64,000 nucleotides of DNA, taken from the NCBI RefSeq assembly GCF_003864255.1, contig NZ_QWEZ01000001.1, forward strand, positions 744,001 to 808,000, written 5' to 3'. Position numbers and translations under genes: made by a program. Each line of letters starts with the position of its first letter. The first letter of the stretch is position 1. Below are positions 17,858 through 28,420 of the stretch, one piece after another. This stretch comes from Aestuariirhabdus litorea. Lineage in GTDB: Bacteria > Pseudomonadota > Gammaproteobacteria > Pseudomonadales > Aestuariirhabdaceae. A model generated the notes under the pieces. It was not told where the DNA came from, ran no database searches, and worked only from the letters and a program-made list of their open reading frames with translations.

Positions 17858-20425
17858 ATGGGTGACATTGCCAAAGAAATTCAGCCGGTCAATATCGAGG
17901 AGGAGCTGAAACAGTCCTACCTCGATTACGCAATGAGCGTTATCGTAGGTCGAGCCTTGCCCGATGTGCGTGATGGCCTGAAGCCGGTTCACCGTCGTGT
18001 CCTGTTTGCGATGAGCGAGCTGGGCAACGACTGGAATAAGCCCTACAAGAAATCCGCCCGTGTGGTCGGGGACGTCATCGGTAAATACCACCCCCATGGT
18101 GACTCTGCGGTCTACGACACCATCGTGCGTCTGGCCCAGCCCTTCTCCATGCGTTACACGCTGGTCGACGGCCAGGGTAACTTCGGTTCGGTGGACGGCG
18201 ACTCGGCGGCGGCGATGCGATACACCGAAATCCGCATGCAGAGGATCGCCCACGATATTCTCGCGGATCTCGATAAGGAGACCGTCGACTTTGTGCCCAA
18301 CTACGATGGCACGGAGCAGATCCCGGCGGTCATGCCGACCCGTATTCCCAACCTGCTGGTCAACGGTTCCTCCGGTATCGCTGTGGGGATGGCCACCAAT
18401 ATCCCGCCCCACAACCTGACCGAGGTGGTGAAGGGGTGCCTGGCGCTGATCGACGATCCCGATATCGATGTCGATGGGCTGATGGAGTATATCCCGGGTC
18501 CCGACTTCCCCACCGGGGCGATCATCAACGGTAAGGCGGGCATACTGCAGGCCTACCGCACTGGCCGTGGCCGTATCTACATCCGTGCCCGTGCCGAGGT
18601 CGAGATCGACGAGAAGCGCAACAAGCACACCATCATAATCCATGAGCTGCCCTACCAGTTGAACAAGGCGCGCCTGATCGAAAAGATCGCCGAGCTGGTC
18701 AAAGAGAAGAAGATCGAGGGGATCTCGGAGCTGCGCGACGAATCCGATAAGGATGGTATGCGAGTGGTGATCGAACTGCGCCGTGGTGAGGTGGGTGAGG
18801 TGGTCCTCAACAACCTTTATGCCCAGACCCAGCTCGAAACGGTGTTTGGTATCAACGTCGTGGCCCTGGTGGATGGCCAGCCCAAGATCCTCAATCTCAA
18901 GCAGATGCTGGAGGCCTTTGTCCGTCACCGCCGTGAAGTGGTGACCCGCCGTACCGTGTACGAGCTGCGCAAGGCCCGCGAACGGGGGCACCTGCTTGAA
19001 GGCTTGGCGGTGGCGCTCTCCAACATCGACCCCGTGATCAAGATGATCAAGGAGTCTCCCACTCCCCAGGAGGCCAAGGAGCGCCTGATCGCTACCGCCT
19101 GGGATGGTGGTTACGTACTGGCGATGCTCGAAAAGGCGGGCGCCGATGCCTGCAAGCCCGACGACCTCCCCGAGCAGTTCGGGCTCAAGGAGGGGGGCAA
19201 GTACTTCCTTTCTCCCGCCCAGGCCCAGGCCATTCTGGAGATGCGCCTGCACCGCCTGACCGGCCTCGAGCACGAAAAACTGATCGCCGAATACAAGGAG
19301 TTGCTGGAGCGGATCGCCGAGTTGATGCTGATTCTGGCCGACCCCCAGCGCCTGCTGCAGGTGATCCGCGAGGAGCTGGAAGCGGTGCTTGAGCAGTATG
19401 GTGACGAGCGCAAGACCGAAATTATCAGCTCTCGCCGAGACCTCACCGTCGAGGACCTGATCACCGAGGAGGATATGGTGGTCACCATCTCCCACGGTGG
19501 TTACGCCAAGACCACGCCGCTGGATACTTACCAGGCGCAGAAGCGCGGAGGCCGCGGCAAGTCCGCCAGTGCGGTCAAGGATGAGGATTTCATCGAGCAT
19601 ATGCTGGTGGCCAACACCCACACCCAGATCCTCTGCTTCTCCAGCCGTGGTAAGGTCTACTGGCTCAAGGTTTACGAGATTCCCCAGGCCGGGCGTACCT
19701 CCCGCGGACGTCCGCTGGTGAACCTGCTGCCCCTGGAGGCGGATGAGCGGATCACCGCCATCCTGCCTGTGCAGGAGTACACCGAGGGTCACTTCGTATT
19801 TATGGCCACCGCCGAGGGAACCGTGAAGAAGACCCCACTCGAGCAGTTTGCCCGTCGCCGCAGCAGTGGCCTGATCGCGCTGGCACTGGATGAGGGGGAT
19901 ACCCTGATCGGTGCGGCCATCACCGATGGCAATCGGGACGTGATGTTGTTCAGTGACTCCGGCAAGGCGATCCGCTTTAACGAGCAGGAGGTGCGCACCA
20001 TGGGTCGTACCGCCCGCGGTGTGCGCGGTATCCGCCTGTCCGCCGGGTTCCGGACCATCTCCCTGATTATTCCGGAGGAGGATAGCCAGATCCTGACCGC
20101 CAGCCTTAACGGCTACGGCAAGCGCAGCCTGGCCAGCGAGTTCCCGCTGCGCGGGCGCGGTGGCCAGGGTGTAATTGCGATGCAGACCACCGAGCGCAAC
20201 GGCGCCATGGTGGGGGCGGTCAAGGTGGTCGACGGTGAAGAGATGATGCTGATTACCGACCAGGGCACCCTGGTGCGGAGTCGGGTGGATGAGGTGTCAT
20301 TGCAGAGCCGCAACACCCAGGGGGTTCGCCTGATCAAACTGTCGGGTGACGAGCACCTGGTGGGGGTGGAGCGGGTCGACGAGCCGGAAGAGACCGAATT
20401 CGAAGAGGGTGACGCTGACCTGTAG
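17858..20425 (+). CDS. gyrA: DNA gyrase subunit A
   Basis: An 855-residue GyrA. The catalytic tyrosine is Y122 ([10 protein letters not shown]), numbered as in E. coli. The quinolone-determining region reads GDSAVYD with S83 and D87, the wild-type susceptible residues. The GyrA-box that wraps DNA in the C-terminal domain is present as QKRGGRG, and the tail is acidic. It forms the A2B2 enzyme that supercoils DNA. It is followed by a strong stem-loop and serC. Confidence 0.98.
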   Translation: MGDIAKEIQPVNIEEELKQSYLDYAMSVIVGRALPDVRDGLKPVHRRVLFAMSELGNDWNKPYKKSARVVGDVIGKYHPHGDSAVYDTIVRLAQPFSMRYTLVDGQGNFGSVDGDSAAAMRYTEIRMQRIAHDILADLDKETVDFVPNYDGTEQIPAVMPTRIPNLLVNGSSGIAVGMATNIPPHNLTEVVKGCLALIDDPDIDVDGLMEYIPGPDFPTGAIINGKAGILQAYRTGRGRIYIRARAEVEIDEKRNKHTIIIHELPYQLNKARLIEKIAELVKEKKIEGISELRDESDKDGMRVVIELRRGEVGEVVLNNLYAQTQLETVFGINVVALVDGQPKILNLKQMLEAFVRHRREVVTRRTVYELRKARERGHLLEGLAVALSNIDPVIKMIKESPTPQEAKERLIATAWDGGYVLAMLEKAGADACKPDDLPEQFGLKEGGKYFLSPAQAQAILEMRLHRLTGLEHEKLIAEYKELLERIAELMLILADPQRLLQVIREELEAVLEQYGDERKTEIISSRRDLTVEDLITEEDMVVTISHGGYAKTTPLDTYQAQKRGGRGKSASAVKDEDFIEHMLVANTHTQILCFSSRGKVYWLKVYEIPQAGRTSRGRPLVNLLPLEADERITAILPVQEYTEGHFVFMATAEGTVKKTPLEQFARRRSSGLIALALDEGDTLIGAAITDGNRDVMLFSDSGKAIRFNEQEVRTMGRTARGVRGIRLSAGFRTISLIIPEEDSQILTASLNGYGKRSLASEFPLRGRGGQGVIAMQTTERNGAMVGAVKVVDGEEMMLITDQGTLVRSRVDEVSLQSRNTQGVRLIKLSGDEHLVGVERVDEPEETEFEEGDADL

Positions 20426-20431
20426 TGCCCT

Positions 20432-20456
20432 GCGGGGTGTCCCCGGGACACCCCGC
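20432..20456 (+). other. Strong intercistronic stem-loop between gyrA and serC
   Basis: A perfect 11-bp stem, GCGGGGTGTCC with GGACACCCCGC, and a 3-nt loop, placed 7 bp after the gyrA stop and 22 bp before serC. There is no T-run, so it is more likely an RNA processing or stabilising element than a terminator. Confidence 0.6.
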
Positions 20457-20478
20457 GGACAGGTAAGGCCAAGAGAAC

Positions 20479-21561
20479 ATGAGCAGACGCTATAACTTCT
20501 GTGCCGGGCCGGCGGCGTTGCCAACCGAGGTGCTGGAACAGGCGCAGCAGGATCTGCTCGACTGGCAGGGGCGCGGACTCTCGGTGATGGAGATGAGTCA
20601 TCGCAGCGACGAGTTCCAGGGAATCGCCCGGCAGGCGCAGGAGGATCTGTGCGAACTGCTCTCGATTCCCGATCAGTACCACTGCCTGTTTGTTCAGGGC
20701 GGGGCGACCGCCCAGTTTTCAGCGGTGCCACTCAACCTGATGGGGCTCACCGGCAAAGCCGATTACCTGAATACGGGGCTCTGGTCCAGCAAGGCGATTG
20801 AGGAGGCGCGTCGCTTTGGTGAGGTGAACCTGGTGGCCGATGGCCAGCCAGCCTCCTATTGCAGCCTGGCGCCGATCGAACAGTGGCGCTTCAGCGAGGC
20901 GGCGGACTACTTCCACTACACTCCCAACGAAACCATTGGTGGCTTCGAACTGAATGAGATACCAGAGGTTCCTTCGGCGCCCCTGGTGGCGGATATGTCC
21001 TCTACACTGCTCTCCAGACCGCTGGATGTGAGTCGTTTCGGCCTGATCTACGCCGGCGCGCAAAAGAATATTGGGCCGGCGGGACTGACCCTGGTGCTGG
21101 TGCGTGAGGATCTGCTGGATCGCGCCCTGGCGGTGGTTCCGAGGACCTTGCACTACCGGTTGATTGCTGATCACCACTCCATGCTCAATACTCCCCCCAC
21201 CTATGGCTGGTACCTGGCGGGACTGGTGTTTCAGTGGCTCAAGCGCGAAGGTGGGCTTGGGGTGATGGCTGAACGCAACCGGCGCAAAGCGGATAAGCTC
21301 TATGCTGCGATTGATGGCAGCGGCTTCTACGCCAACCCGGTGGAGCCGCAGTACCGGTCTCGGATGAACGTCCCTTTTACTCTGGCTGACGGAACGCTCA
21401 ATGACGCGTTCCTCGAAGGGGCCGAGGAATCCGGGCTGCTCAACCTGCGGGGCCATCGCTCCGTAGGGGGGATGCGCGCAAGCCTCTATAATGCAGTACC
21501 CGAGGCGGCTGTGGATGCGCTGGTGGGTTACATGAACGAATTTGAACGACGCTATGGGTAG
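20479..21561 (+). CDS. serC: Phosphoserine aminotransferase
   Basis: A 360-residue class V aminotransferase of serine and pyridoxal phosphate synthesis. The start MSRRYNFCAGPAALP, the MSHRSDEF block and the PLP lysine in YAGAQKNIGPAGL are diagnostic; the C-terminal GHRSVGGMRASLYNA is conserved. The stop lies 4 bp before the chosen pheA start, so the two are co-transcribed. Confidence 0.97.
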   Translation: MSRRYNFCAGPAALPTEVLEQAQQDLLDWQGRGLSVMEMSHRSDEFQGIARQAQEDLCELLSIPDQYHCLFVQGGATAQFSAVPLNLMGLTGKADYLNTGLWSSKAIEEARRFGEVNLVADGQPASYCSLAPIEQWRFSEAADYFHYTPNETIGGFELNEIPEVPSAPLVADMSSTLLSRPLDVSRFGLIYAGAQKNIGPAGLTLVLVREDLLDRALAVVPRTLHYRLIADHHSMLNTPPTYGWYLAGLVFQWLKREGGLGVMAERNRRKADKLYAAIDGSGFYANPVEPQYRSRMNVPFTLADGTLNDAFLEGAEESGLLNLRGHRSVGGMRASLYNAVPEAAVDALVGYMNEFERRYG

Positions 21562-21565
21562 GCCA

Positions 21566-22657
21566 ATGTCAGAAGAAAAACAGCTATTGAACCTGCGCGA
21601 AAAGATCGACTCGATCGATGCCGATATACAGCGGCTGATTAACGAACGTGCTACCTGCGCCCAGGAGGTGGCGGCCGTGAAACAGGCGGGCGGTGATACT
21701 GACGCCCTGTTTTACCGCCCCGAGCGTGAGGCTCAGGTGTTGCGCCGGGTAATGGAGCGCAACAGCGGTCCCCTCAACAGTGAGGAGATGGCGCGCCTGT
21801 TTCGTGAAATCATGTCGGCTTGCCTGGCGCTGGAACAGCCGGTCAAGGTGGCGTTTTTGGGCCCCGAGGGCACCTTTACCCAGGCCGCGGCACTCAAGCA
21901 CTTTGGCCATTCGGCGGTATCCGTGCCCATGTCCTCGATCGACGAGGTGTTCCGCGAGGTTGAGGCCGGGGCGGTTAACTACGGGGTGGTGCCAGTGGAG
22001 AACTCCACCGAGGGGGTGATCAACCACACCCTTGACAACTTTATGGACTCCGGGCTCAAGATCTGTGGTGAGGTGGAGTTGCGTATCCACCACCACCTGA
22101 TGGTTTCCGAGACCACCCGCAAGGACAAGATCTCGCGCATCTACTCCCACGCCCAGTCCCTGGCCCAGTGCCGCAAGTGGCTCGATTCCCATTACCCCAA
22201 TGTGGAGCGGGTGGCTGTTAACAGTAATGCCGAGGCGGCGCGGCGTATCAAGAGTGAGTGGCATTCGGCGGCGATTGCCGGCGATATGGCCGCCGAACTG
22301 TACGAGTTGGAGAAGATTGCCGAGAAGATCGAGGACCAGCCCGATAACTCGACCCGATTCCTGATCATCGGTACCCAGGAGGTGCCCGAGAGTGGTGCCG
22401 ACAAGACCTCCATCATGGTCGCCATGCGCAACCAGCCCGGTGCCCTGCATGACCTGCTGGAGCCTTTCCGCACGGCCGGTATCGACCTCACTCGCGTAGA
22501 GACCCGTCCCTCCAACACGGGTGCCTGGAACTACGTGTTCTTCATCGACTTTATGGGCCATGTGGACCAACCCCATATCGCCGAGGTGATGAAACAGGTG
22601 GGGGCGTCCGCGTCGGACCTGAAGATCCTGGGTTCTTACCCCCAGGCGGTGCTGTAG
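21566..22657 (+). CDS. pheA: Bifunctional chorismate mutase/prephenate dehydratase
   Basis: A 363-residue P-protein. Domains in order: AroQ chorismate mutase (about 1-90, LREKIDSIDADIQRLINER), prephenate dehydratase (about 95-270, FLGPEGTFTQAAALKHFG, catalytic TRF in DNSTRFLIIG) and a C-terminal ACT domain (about 285-360) with the Phe-binding variant ETRPS. The start at 21566 has GGGTAGG before it; a TTG at 21542 is open but has no such site. Confidence 0.95.
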   Translation: MSEEKQLLNLREKIDSIDADIQRLINERATCAQEVAAVKQAGGDTDALFYRPEREAQVLRRVMERNSGPLNSEEMARLFREIMSACLALEQPVKVAFLGPEGTFTQAAALKHFGHSAVSVPMSSIDEVFREVEAGAVNYGVVPVENSTEGVINHTLDNFMDSGLKICGEVELRIHHHLMVSETTRKDKISRIYSHAQSLAQCRKWLDSHYPNVERVAVNSNAEAARRIKSEWHSAAIAGDMAAELYELEKIAEKIEDQPDNSTRFLIIGTQEVPESGADKTSIMVAMRNQPGALHDLLEPFRTAGIDLTRVETRPSNTGAWNYVFFIDFMGHVDQPHIAEVMKQVGASASDLKILGSYPQAVL

Positions 22658-22662
22658 CGGCG

Positions 22663-24888
22663 ATGACGCAGCCCGTGGCACAGCCCCGCTTTGGTACCCT
22701 GCTGGTGATTGGCCTCGGCCTCATCGGCGGCTCCTTTGCGGCCGCCATTCGCCAGGCCGGTGTCTGTCAACAGGTGCTGGCCTGCGACCGTAACGCCCAG
22801 TCCCTTAGGATCGCCAAGGCCCGGGGGATTATCGACGACTTCCGCGACCAGTTGTCCGAGGCGGTCGCGGAGGCGGATATCATTATGCTGGCGGTGCCGA
22901 TCCTGAGCATGGAGTCGGTACTGCTGGAGCTGTCGCATTTCGACCTGGAAGGCAAAATCATCACCGATGCCGGTAGCTCCAAGCGTTCCCTGCTGGAGGC
23001 GGCCGAGGTGGCCTTTGGGGAGATTCCCCCCAACCTGGTGCCGGGCCACCCGATCGCCGGCTCCGAAAAGAGCGGGGTCGAAGCCGCCCAGGCCGACCTC
23101 TTTGTCGGCCACAAGGTGCTGGTGACCCCCCATGCCATGATCGACCACGAGGCCCTGGCGGTGGTTAAAGCCTTGTGGCTGGCGACCGGCTCCGAGGTGC
23201 TGGAGATGGATGTGCAGCGCCACGACGAGGTGCTGGCGGTGACCAGTCACCTGCCTCACCTGCTGGCGTTTTCGCTGGTCGATACCCTGGCCACCGAGCG
23301 CGACAATCAGGAGATCTTCCGCTACGCTGCCGGTGGTTTTCGCGACTTTACCCGCATTGCTGCCAGCGATCCGACCATGTGGCACGATATTTTTATTGCC
23401 AATAAGGACGCGGTACTGCGTGCGCTGCGCGACTTTACCCTCGATCTGGACAAGCTTCGGGCTGCGATTGAGGCGGAGAATGGCCAGTACATGCTGGGCG
23501 TATTTACCCGCGCCAAGGTGGCGCGTGATCACTTTACCAAGATGCAATCTCGAAAGGCTTATATGGAACCCATGACCCAACAGGATATCTGTTTCGTTGC
23601 TCGTCCCGGCGGCTCAGTACGTGGAGAGATCCGCGTTCCCGGTGACAAATCGATCTCCCATCGCTCCATTATGCTGGGCTCCCTGGCCGAGGGGGTGACG
23701 GAAGTGGAGGGGTTCCTCGAGGGGGAAGACAGTCTGGCCACGTTGCAGGCGTTTCGGGATATGGGTGTGGTGATCGAGGGGCCCCACCAGGGCAAGGTCA
23801 CCATCTATGGCGTCGGAATGCAGGGTCTGAAAGCGGCCCCGGGGCCCCTCTACCTGGGTAACTCCGGAACCGCCATGCGCCTGTTTTGCGGCCTGCTGGC
23901 CGGGCAGGAGTTCGACAGCACCCTGACCGGTGATGAGTCCCTCTCTTCACGCCCCATGGGTCGGGTGGCCAACCCGCTGGCGCAGATGGGGGCGGTGATC
24001 CAGACCCAGAGCGAGGGGCGCCCCCCTTTGAAGATTCAGGGTGGCTCAGCGCTAAAGGGGATCGACTACCCGATGCCGATGGCCAGTGCCCAGGTGAAAT
24101 CCTGCCTCCTGCTGGCAGGTATGTACGCCGAAGGGGAGACTTCGGTGACCGAGCCGGCACCGACCCGGGACCATACCGAACGCATGCTGGGGGGCTTCGG
24201 CTATCCGGTGCGGGTCGAGGGTAACCGGGTCAGCATTCAGGGGGGAGGCAAGCTACAGGGGTGCCATATTGAGGTGCCCAGTGACATCTCCTCGGCGGCC
24301 TTCTTTATGGTGGCGGCCAGTATTGCACCGGATTCCGATCTGCTGATTACCCACGTAGGCATCAACCCCACCCGCATCGGGGTGATCAATATCCTGCGCC
24401 AGATGGGCGCCGACCTGAGCCTGGAGAATGAGCGGGTGGTGGGTGGCGAGCCCGTGGCGGACGTCCGCGTGCGTTCGGCCCAGCTCAAGGGGATCGAGAT
24501 TCCCGAAGACCAGGTGCCGCTGGCGATTGACGAGTTTCCGGTGCTTTTTGTAGCGGCTGCCTGTGCTGAAGGGCGCACCCTTCTCAAGGGGGCAGAGGAG
24601 TTGCGGGTCAAGGAGAGTGATCGTATCCAGGTGATGGCCGACGGCCTCGAGGCGCTGGGGGTAAGCCTTAAAACCCGCCCGGATGGTATCGAGATCGAGG
24701 GTGGCCCCATGAGCGGGGGAGAGGTCGACAGTCATGGCGACCACCGCATCGGCATGGCCTTCTCCGTGGCAGCCCTGCGGGCCAGTGGGGAGATCCGCAT
24801 CCGTGACTGCGCCAATGTGGCCACCTCGTTCCCCAACTTTGTCGAACTGGCCCAGTCCGTCGGCTTTCATTTGCAAACAGAAGAGTAA
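22663..24888 (+). CDS. tyrA-aroA: Fused prephenate dehydrogenase / EPSP synthase
   Basis: A 741-residue fusion. The N-terminal part (about 1-290) is a TyrA dehydrogenase with the Rossmann motif GLGLIGGSF and the block PGHPIAGSEKSGVEAA. The C-terminal part (about 305-740) is 3-phosphoshikimate 1-carboxyvinyltransferase with GDKSISHRSIML, YLGNSGTAMRL, SSRPMGRV, VKESDRI and DHRIGMAF. The RPMxR-type motif resembles the Bacillus/CP4 class of EPSP synthases rather than E. coli AroA. Such fusions are known in Pseudomonas. No hisC-like aminotransferase gene stands between pheA and tyrA here. Confidence 0.95.
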   Translation: MTQPVAQPRFGTLLVIGLGLIGGSFAAAIRQAGVCQQVLACDRNAQSLRIAKARGIIDDFRDQLSEAVAEADIIMLAVPILSMESVLLELSHFDLEGKIITDAGSSKRSLLEAAEVAFGEIPPNLVPGHPIAGSEKSGVEAAQADLFVGHKVLVTPHAMIDHEALAVVKALWLATGSEVLEMDVQRHDEVLAVTSHLPHLLAFSLVDTLATERDNQEIFRYAAGGFRDFTRIAASDPTMWHDIFIANKDAVLRALRDFTLDLDKLRAAIEAENGQYMLGVFTRAKVARDHFTKMQSRKAYMEPMTQQDICFVARPGGSVRGEIRVPGDKSISHRSIMLGSLAEGVTEVEGFLEGEDSLATLQAFRDMGVVIEGPHQGKVTIYGVGMQGLKAAPGPLYLGNSGTAMRLFCGLLAGQEFDSTLTGDESLSSRPMGRVANPLAQMGAVIQTQSEGRPPLKIQGGSALKGIDYPMPMASAQVKSCLLLAGMYAEGETSVTEPAPTRDHTERMLGGFGYPVRVEGNRVSIQGGGKLQGCHIEVPSDISSAAFFMVAASIAPDSDLLITHVGINPTRIGVINILRQMGADLSLENERVVGGEPVADVRVRSAQLKGIEIPEDQVPLAIDEFPVLFVAAACAEGRTLLKGAEELRVKESDRIQVMADGLEALGVSLKTRPDGIEIEGGPMSGGEVDSHGDHRIGMAFSVAALRASGEIRIRDCANVATSFPNFVELAQSVGFHLQTEE

Positions 24889-24891
24889 TTT

Positions 24892-25587
24892 ATGACCGAT
24901 CAATCAAGCAGCCGGGTACCGGTGATTACCATTGACGGCCCGGGCGGGTCCGGAAAGGGAACCATCAGCGCGCTGCTGGCGCAGAAGTTGGGCTGGAATC
25001 TGCTCGACAGTGGCGCGCTTTATCGACTGGTTGCGTTGTCGGCGCAGAATCACGATGTCGGGCTGGAGGATGAGGATTCCCTGCGGGTGATGGCGGAGCA
25101 CCTGGATGTGCAGTTTGCCACCGCCGAAAACGGCTCCCTGCAGGTAGTGCTGGAGGGTGAGGTGGTCAGCAAGAGTATGCGCACCGAGGAGTGTGGCGTG
25201 GCCGCCTCCCAGGTCGCGGCCCAGCCCGCTGTGCGCACGGCACTGCTCAAGCGCCAGCGTGCCTTTGCGGAAGCCCCCGGGCTGGTGGCCGATGGGCGCG
25301 ATATGGGTACGGTGGTGTTCCCCCATGCGCCGCTCAAGGTTTACCTGACCGCCAGCGCCGATGTTCGGGCTGAGCGTCGTCGTCGCCAGTTGCAAGAGAA
25401 GGGTATTGATGTTAGCATTCAGCGCCTTTTGGCTGATATCCAGGAGCGTGACGAGCGGGATATGAACCGCGCCGTAGCCCCCCTGAAGCCTGCAGAGGAT
25501 GCAGTGCTGCTCGATAGCACCAAATTGACCATTGAAGAAGTACTCGAACGGATACTGAAAGAGACCGCCAGGCGCGGTTTGATTTAG
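24892..25587 (+). CDS. cmk: Cytidylate kinase
   Basis: A 231-residue (d)CMP kinase. The P-loop is [10 protein letters not shown], the CMP-binding [10 protein letters not shown] follows, and the [10 protein letters not shown] and [18 protein letters not shown] blocks complete the signature. It is 3 bp from the aroA stop and belongs to the same transcript as in Pseudomonas. Confidence 0.96.
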   Translation: MTDQSSSRVPVITIDGPGGSGKGTISALLAQKLGWNLLDSGALYRLVALSAQNHDVGLEDEDSLRVMAEHLDVQFATAENGSLQVVLEGEVVSKSMRTEECGVAASQVAAQPAVRTALLKRQRAFAEAPGLVADGRDMGTVVFPHAPLKVYLTASADVRAERRRRQLQEKGIDVSIQRLLADIQERDERDMNRAVAPLKPAEDAVLLDSTKLTIEEVLERILKETARRGLI

Positions 25588-25655
25588 TCATCGTACCAGG
25601 GGGTGCAAAGCCGTAGCGCCAGAGACGCGGCATTGCGCCCTTTTGCTATTTGACC

Positions 25656-25700
25656 CCACAGGCTGGCACTGTGGTGGAGGCGGATCGGGGCTGTTGCCCT
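25656..25700 (+). promoter_or_regulatory. Structured 5' leader of rpsA
   Basis: Two hairpins upstream of rpsA: CCACAG/CTGTGG (25656-25661 with 25669-25674) and GGGC/GCCC (25688-25699). In other gammaproteobacteria S1 represses its own mRNA through a folded leader, so these may have that role; that is inference. Confidence 0.35.
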
Positions 25701-25734
25701 GGGAAGCCGTAGACTTTAAACAACAGGAATCACA

Positions 25735-27414
25735 ATGAGCGAAAGCTTTGCAGAACTTTTTGAAGAGAGCCTGAAAGGGCTCGACATGAAACCAGGCTCC
25801 ATCATCAGCGGCCTGGTTGTTGACATCGACAGCGACTGGGTAACCGTTCACGCGGGCCTCAAGTCTGAAGGTGTTATTCCGCGCGAGCAGTTTTTGAACG
25901 ATGCCGGCGAGCTCACCATCGCCGTGGGTGACGAAGTTCAGGTTGCGCTGGATGCGGTTGAAGATGGTTTCGGCGAAACCAAGCTGTCCCGCGAGAAAGC
26001 CAAGCGCGCTGAAGCGTGGAAGGTTCTCGAAGCAGCCTGTGAAGCCGAAGAGATTGTTAAGGGTGTTATCAATGGTAAGGTCAAGGGTGGCTTTACGGTT
26101 GATGTTAACTCTATCCGTGCCTTCCTGCCGGGCTCCCTGGTTGACGTGCGTCCTGTGCGTGACACCACTCACCTGGAAGGTAAAGAGCTGGAATTCAAGG
26201 TTATCAAGCTGGACCAGAAGCGTAACAACGTGGTGGTTTCACGTCGTAGCGTGCTTGAGTCCGAGAACAGCGCTGAGCGTGACGCCCTGCTCGAGTCCCT
26301 GCAAGAAGGTCAAGAGATCAAGGGTATCGTCAAGAACCTCACCGACTACGGTGCGTTCGTTGACCTCGGCGGCGTTGACGGCCTGCTGCACATCACCGAT
26401 ATGGCCTGGAAGCGCATCAAGCATCCGAGCGAAATCGTCAATGTTGGCGACGAGATCGACGTTAAGGTCCTCAAGTTCGACCGCGAGCGTAACCGTGTTT
26501 CCCTCGGCCTCAAGCAGCTGGGCGAAGATCCATGGGTTGCCGTTAAGAACCGTTTCCCTGAAGGCGCCCGTACCACTGGTCGCGTAACCAACCTGACCGA
26601 CTACGGCTGCTTCGTTGAGCTGGAAGAGGGTGTTGAAGGTCTGGTTCACGTATCCGAAATGGATTGGACCAACAAGAACGTGCATCCTTCCAAGATCGTT
26701 CAAGTGGGCGACGAAGTGGGCGTTCAGGTTCTGGATATCGACGAAGAGCGTCGTCGTATCTCCCTGGGTATCAAGCAGTGCAAGGCCAACCCATGGGAAG
26801 AGTTCTCCAGCAAGTACAACAAGGGTGACAAGATCAGCGGCAGCATCAAGTCCATCACCGACTTCGGGATCTTCATTGGTCTGGAAGGCGCGATCGACGG
26901 CCTGGTGCACCTGTCTGACATCTCCTGGAACGAAGTGGGCGAAGAAGCCGTACGCAACTACAAGAAGGGCGAAGAGCTGGAGACCGTTATCCTCTCTATC
27001 GATCCTGAGCGTGAGCGTATCTCCCTCGGCATCAAGCAGCTGGAAGACGATCCGTTCTCCAACTTTGCTGCTGTTAACGAGAAGGGCACCATCGTCAATG
27101 GTGTGGTGAAGGAAGTGAACGCCAAGGCGGCGATCATCACCCTGGCCGACGAAGTGGAAGGTACCCTGCGTGCTTCCGAAATCAGCCGTGACCGCGTTGA
27201 AGACGCGACTAACGTGCTGAAAGTCGGTGACGCCGTTGAAGCCAAGATCGTCAGCGTTGACCGCAAGAATCGCGTGATCAGCCTGTCCATCAAGGCCAAG
27301 GACGAAGCCGATGAGAAAGCTGCTATGAAAGAGCTGCGTTCTCAGGAAGTGGCCGCTGCCGGCCCGACCACCATCGGTGACCTGATCAAGGCGCAGATGG
27401 GCAACAAGGAGTAA
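25735..27414 (+). CDS. rpsA: 30S ribosomal protein S1
   Basis: A 559-residue protein with six S1 (OB-fold) repeats, each ending in VSLGLKQ/ISLGIKQ-like strands; repeats 3 to 6 are very regular ([20 protein letters not shown] and relatives). S1 brings mRNA to the 30S subunit. The codon use is visibly more biased than in flanking genes (GGT, CGT, AAG, ATC), as expected for a highly expressed ribosomal gene. A strong terminator follows. Confidence 0.98.
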   Translation: MSESFAELFEESLKGLDMKPGSIISGLVVDIDSDWVTVHAGLKSEGVIPREQFLNDAGELTIAVGDEVQVALDAVEDGFGETKLSREKAKRAEAWKVLEAACEAEEIVKGVINGKVKGGFTVDVNSIRAFLPGSLVDVRPVRDTTHLEGKELEFKVIKLDQKRNNVVVSRRSVLESENSAERDALLESLQEGQEIKGIVKNLTDYGAFVDLGGVDGLLHITDMAWKRIKHPSEIVNVGDEIDVKVLKFDRERNRVSLGLKQLGEDPWVAVKNRFPEGARTTGRVTNLTDYGCFVELEEGVEGLVHVSEMDWTNKNVHPSKIVQVGDEVGVQVLDIDEERRRISLGIKQCKANPWEEFSSKYNKGDKISGSIKSITDFGIFIGLEGAIDGLVHLSDISWNEVGEEAVRNYKKGEELETVILSIDPERERISLGIKQLEDDPFSNFAAVNEKGTIVNGVVKEVNAKAAIITLADEVEGTLRASEISRDRVEDATNVLKVGDAVEAKIVSVDRKNRVISLSIKAKDEADEKAAMKELRSQEVAAAGPTTIGDLIKAQMGNKE

Positions 27415-27431
27415 TTCACTCCCTGTGGTTG

Positions 27432-27460
27432 AAAAAAGGCACCTTCGGGTGCCTTTTTTT
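27432..27460 (+). terminator. Rho-independent terminator after rpsA
   Basis: Stem GGCACC, loop TTCG, stem GGTGCC, flanked by A6 and followed by seven T. The UUCG tetraloop makes it very stable. Confidence 0.93.
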
Positions 27461-27606
27461 ATGCCGGGTCCTGCGGTATTTAGGGACCTGTGTGCTGGTC
27501 GGGTAGGGATGATCAGGGGAAAGCCTGCGGGCGGAGCCCCGCTTTAGCCAGGGAAAAAGGGTGAACTGTGTAAAGCCTGTCCAAATACCCTTAATATGTC
27601 CTTAAT

Positions 27607-27619
27607 AATCAAACAGTTA
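27607..27619 (+). promoter_or_regulatory. IHF binding site upstream of ihfB
   Basis: AATCAAACAGTTA is a full match to the IHF consensus WATCAANNNNTTR, 62 bp before the ihfB start, in an AT-rich stretch. It follows a direct repeat CCTTAATA (27589 and 27600). It suggests that IHF regulates its own beta-subunit gene. Confidence 0.6.
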
Positions 27620-27681
27620 CTTGATTTATTTATAGCGATTGGCTATTTTTAGTGCATCCGTGATTAGGGGCTGGGATAAAG

Positions 27682-27975
27682 ATGACCAAATCGGAACTGA
27701 TCGAACGTATTGCAGAGAAGCAGGGGCAGCTGTCCGTCAAGGATGTTGAGCTGGCGATCAAGACGGTGCTTGAACAGATGTCCCAGACACTGGCGGTCGG
27801 AGAGCGTATAGAGATCCGTGGGTTTGGTAGTTTCTCTTTGCATTATCGGGCTCCTCGGGTTGGCCGTAACCCCAAGACAGGGAACTCCGTGCGCCTTGAG
27901 GGCAAATATGTGCCCCACTTTAAGCCCGGCAAGGAGCTGCGTGAGCGCGTTAACCTGAGCCTTCAGGCAGAGTAA
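27682..27975 (+). CDS. ihfB: Integration host factor subunit beta
   Basis: A 97-residue HU/IHF-family DNA-bending protein. The start [21 protein letters not shown] and the beta-arm [20 protein letters not shown] are diagnostic of IhfB. The intercalating proline is in the RVGRNPKTG loop. It works as a heterodimer with IhfA, which is not in this window. GGGCTGGGA precedes the ATG. Confidence 0.96.
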   Translation: MTKSELIERIAEKQGQLSVKDVELAIKTVLEQMSQTLAVGERIEIRGFGSFSLHYRAPRVGRNPKTGNSVRLEGKYVPHFKPGKELRERVNLSLQAE

Positions 27976-27981
27976 TTAAAG

Positions 27982-28009
27982 AGGCTGGTTGCACTGGCCT
28001 GTTTTTTTT
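27982..28009 (+). terminator. Weak terminator after ihfB
   Basis: A short stem AGGC/GCCT with an 11-nt loop followed by eight T at 28002-28009. The stem is weak, so read-through into lapA is likely. Confidence 0.4.
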
Positions 28010-28102
28010 GCGAGCGGCACCACCTATAATTTTTCTGTTCGGTAACCCTGCGGGTTGCCCATCGGATATCTCAATAACATTGACCGTTAAGGCGGGGGGG
28101 CT

Positions 28103-28420
28103 ATGCAAGCGCTGATCACATGGCTTAGGTGGCTATTGCTGGCAGCCCTGTTGCTGCTGATGCTGGTGATGGCGGTCGAGTTCGTGGCCTCCAATACCGA
28201 TCTGGTGACCATTAGCTATCTGGGCTATGAAACGCCTGAAGGAAGCCTTGCCTGGTATCTCCTGCTGGCGTTTGTGGCAGGGGGCTTGCTGGGGGTAGTA
28301 TCGGCTGCCTTCGTCGTGTCTCGCTTATGGATGCGTAACAAGAGCCTGGGCCGAAAGCTGGCAAGGCGTAACGCAGAGCTGAAAAGTCTGCATGAGAGCG
28401 TCATCAAAGGAAGCGACTGA
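28103..28420 (+). CDS. lapA: Lipopolysaccharide assembly protein A (LapA domain)
   Basis: A 105-residue protein with two membrane spans (about 8-28 and 50-72) and a basic cytoplasmic tail predicted as coiled coil, the DUF1049/LapA layout. In E. coli LapA works with LapB in control of LPS synthesis through FtsH-mediated LpxC turnover. The stop overlaps the lapB start (TGATG). Confidence 0.9.
   Translation: MQALITWLRWLLLAALLLLMLVMAVEFVASNTDLVTISYLGYETPEGSLAWYLLLAFVAGGLLGVVSAAFVVSRLWMRNKSLGRKLARRNAELKSLHESVIKGSD

Noticed and set aside
17816-19792. 658-residue open frame antisense to gyrA
   Set aside because: It is a shadow of GC-rich gyrA codons; the composition is repetitive with no domain, and the plus-strand gene is certain. 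The same applies to the long frames opposite pheA, tyrA-aroA, polB and the EF-G gene.
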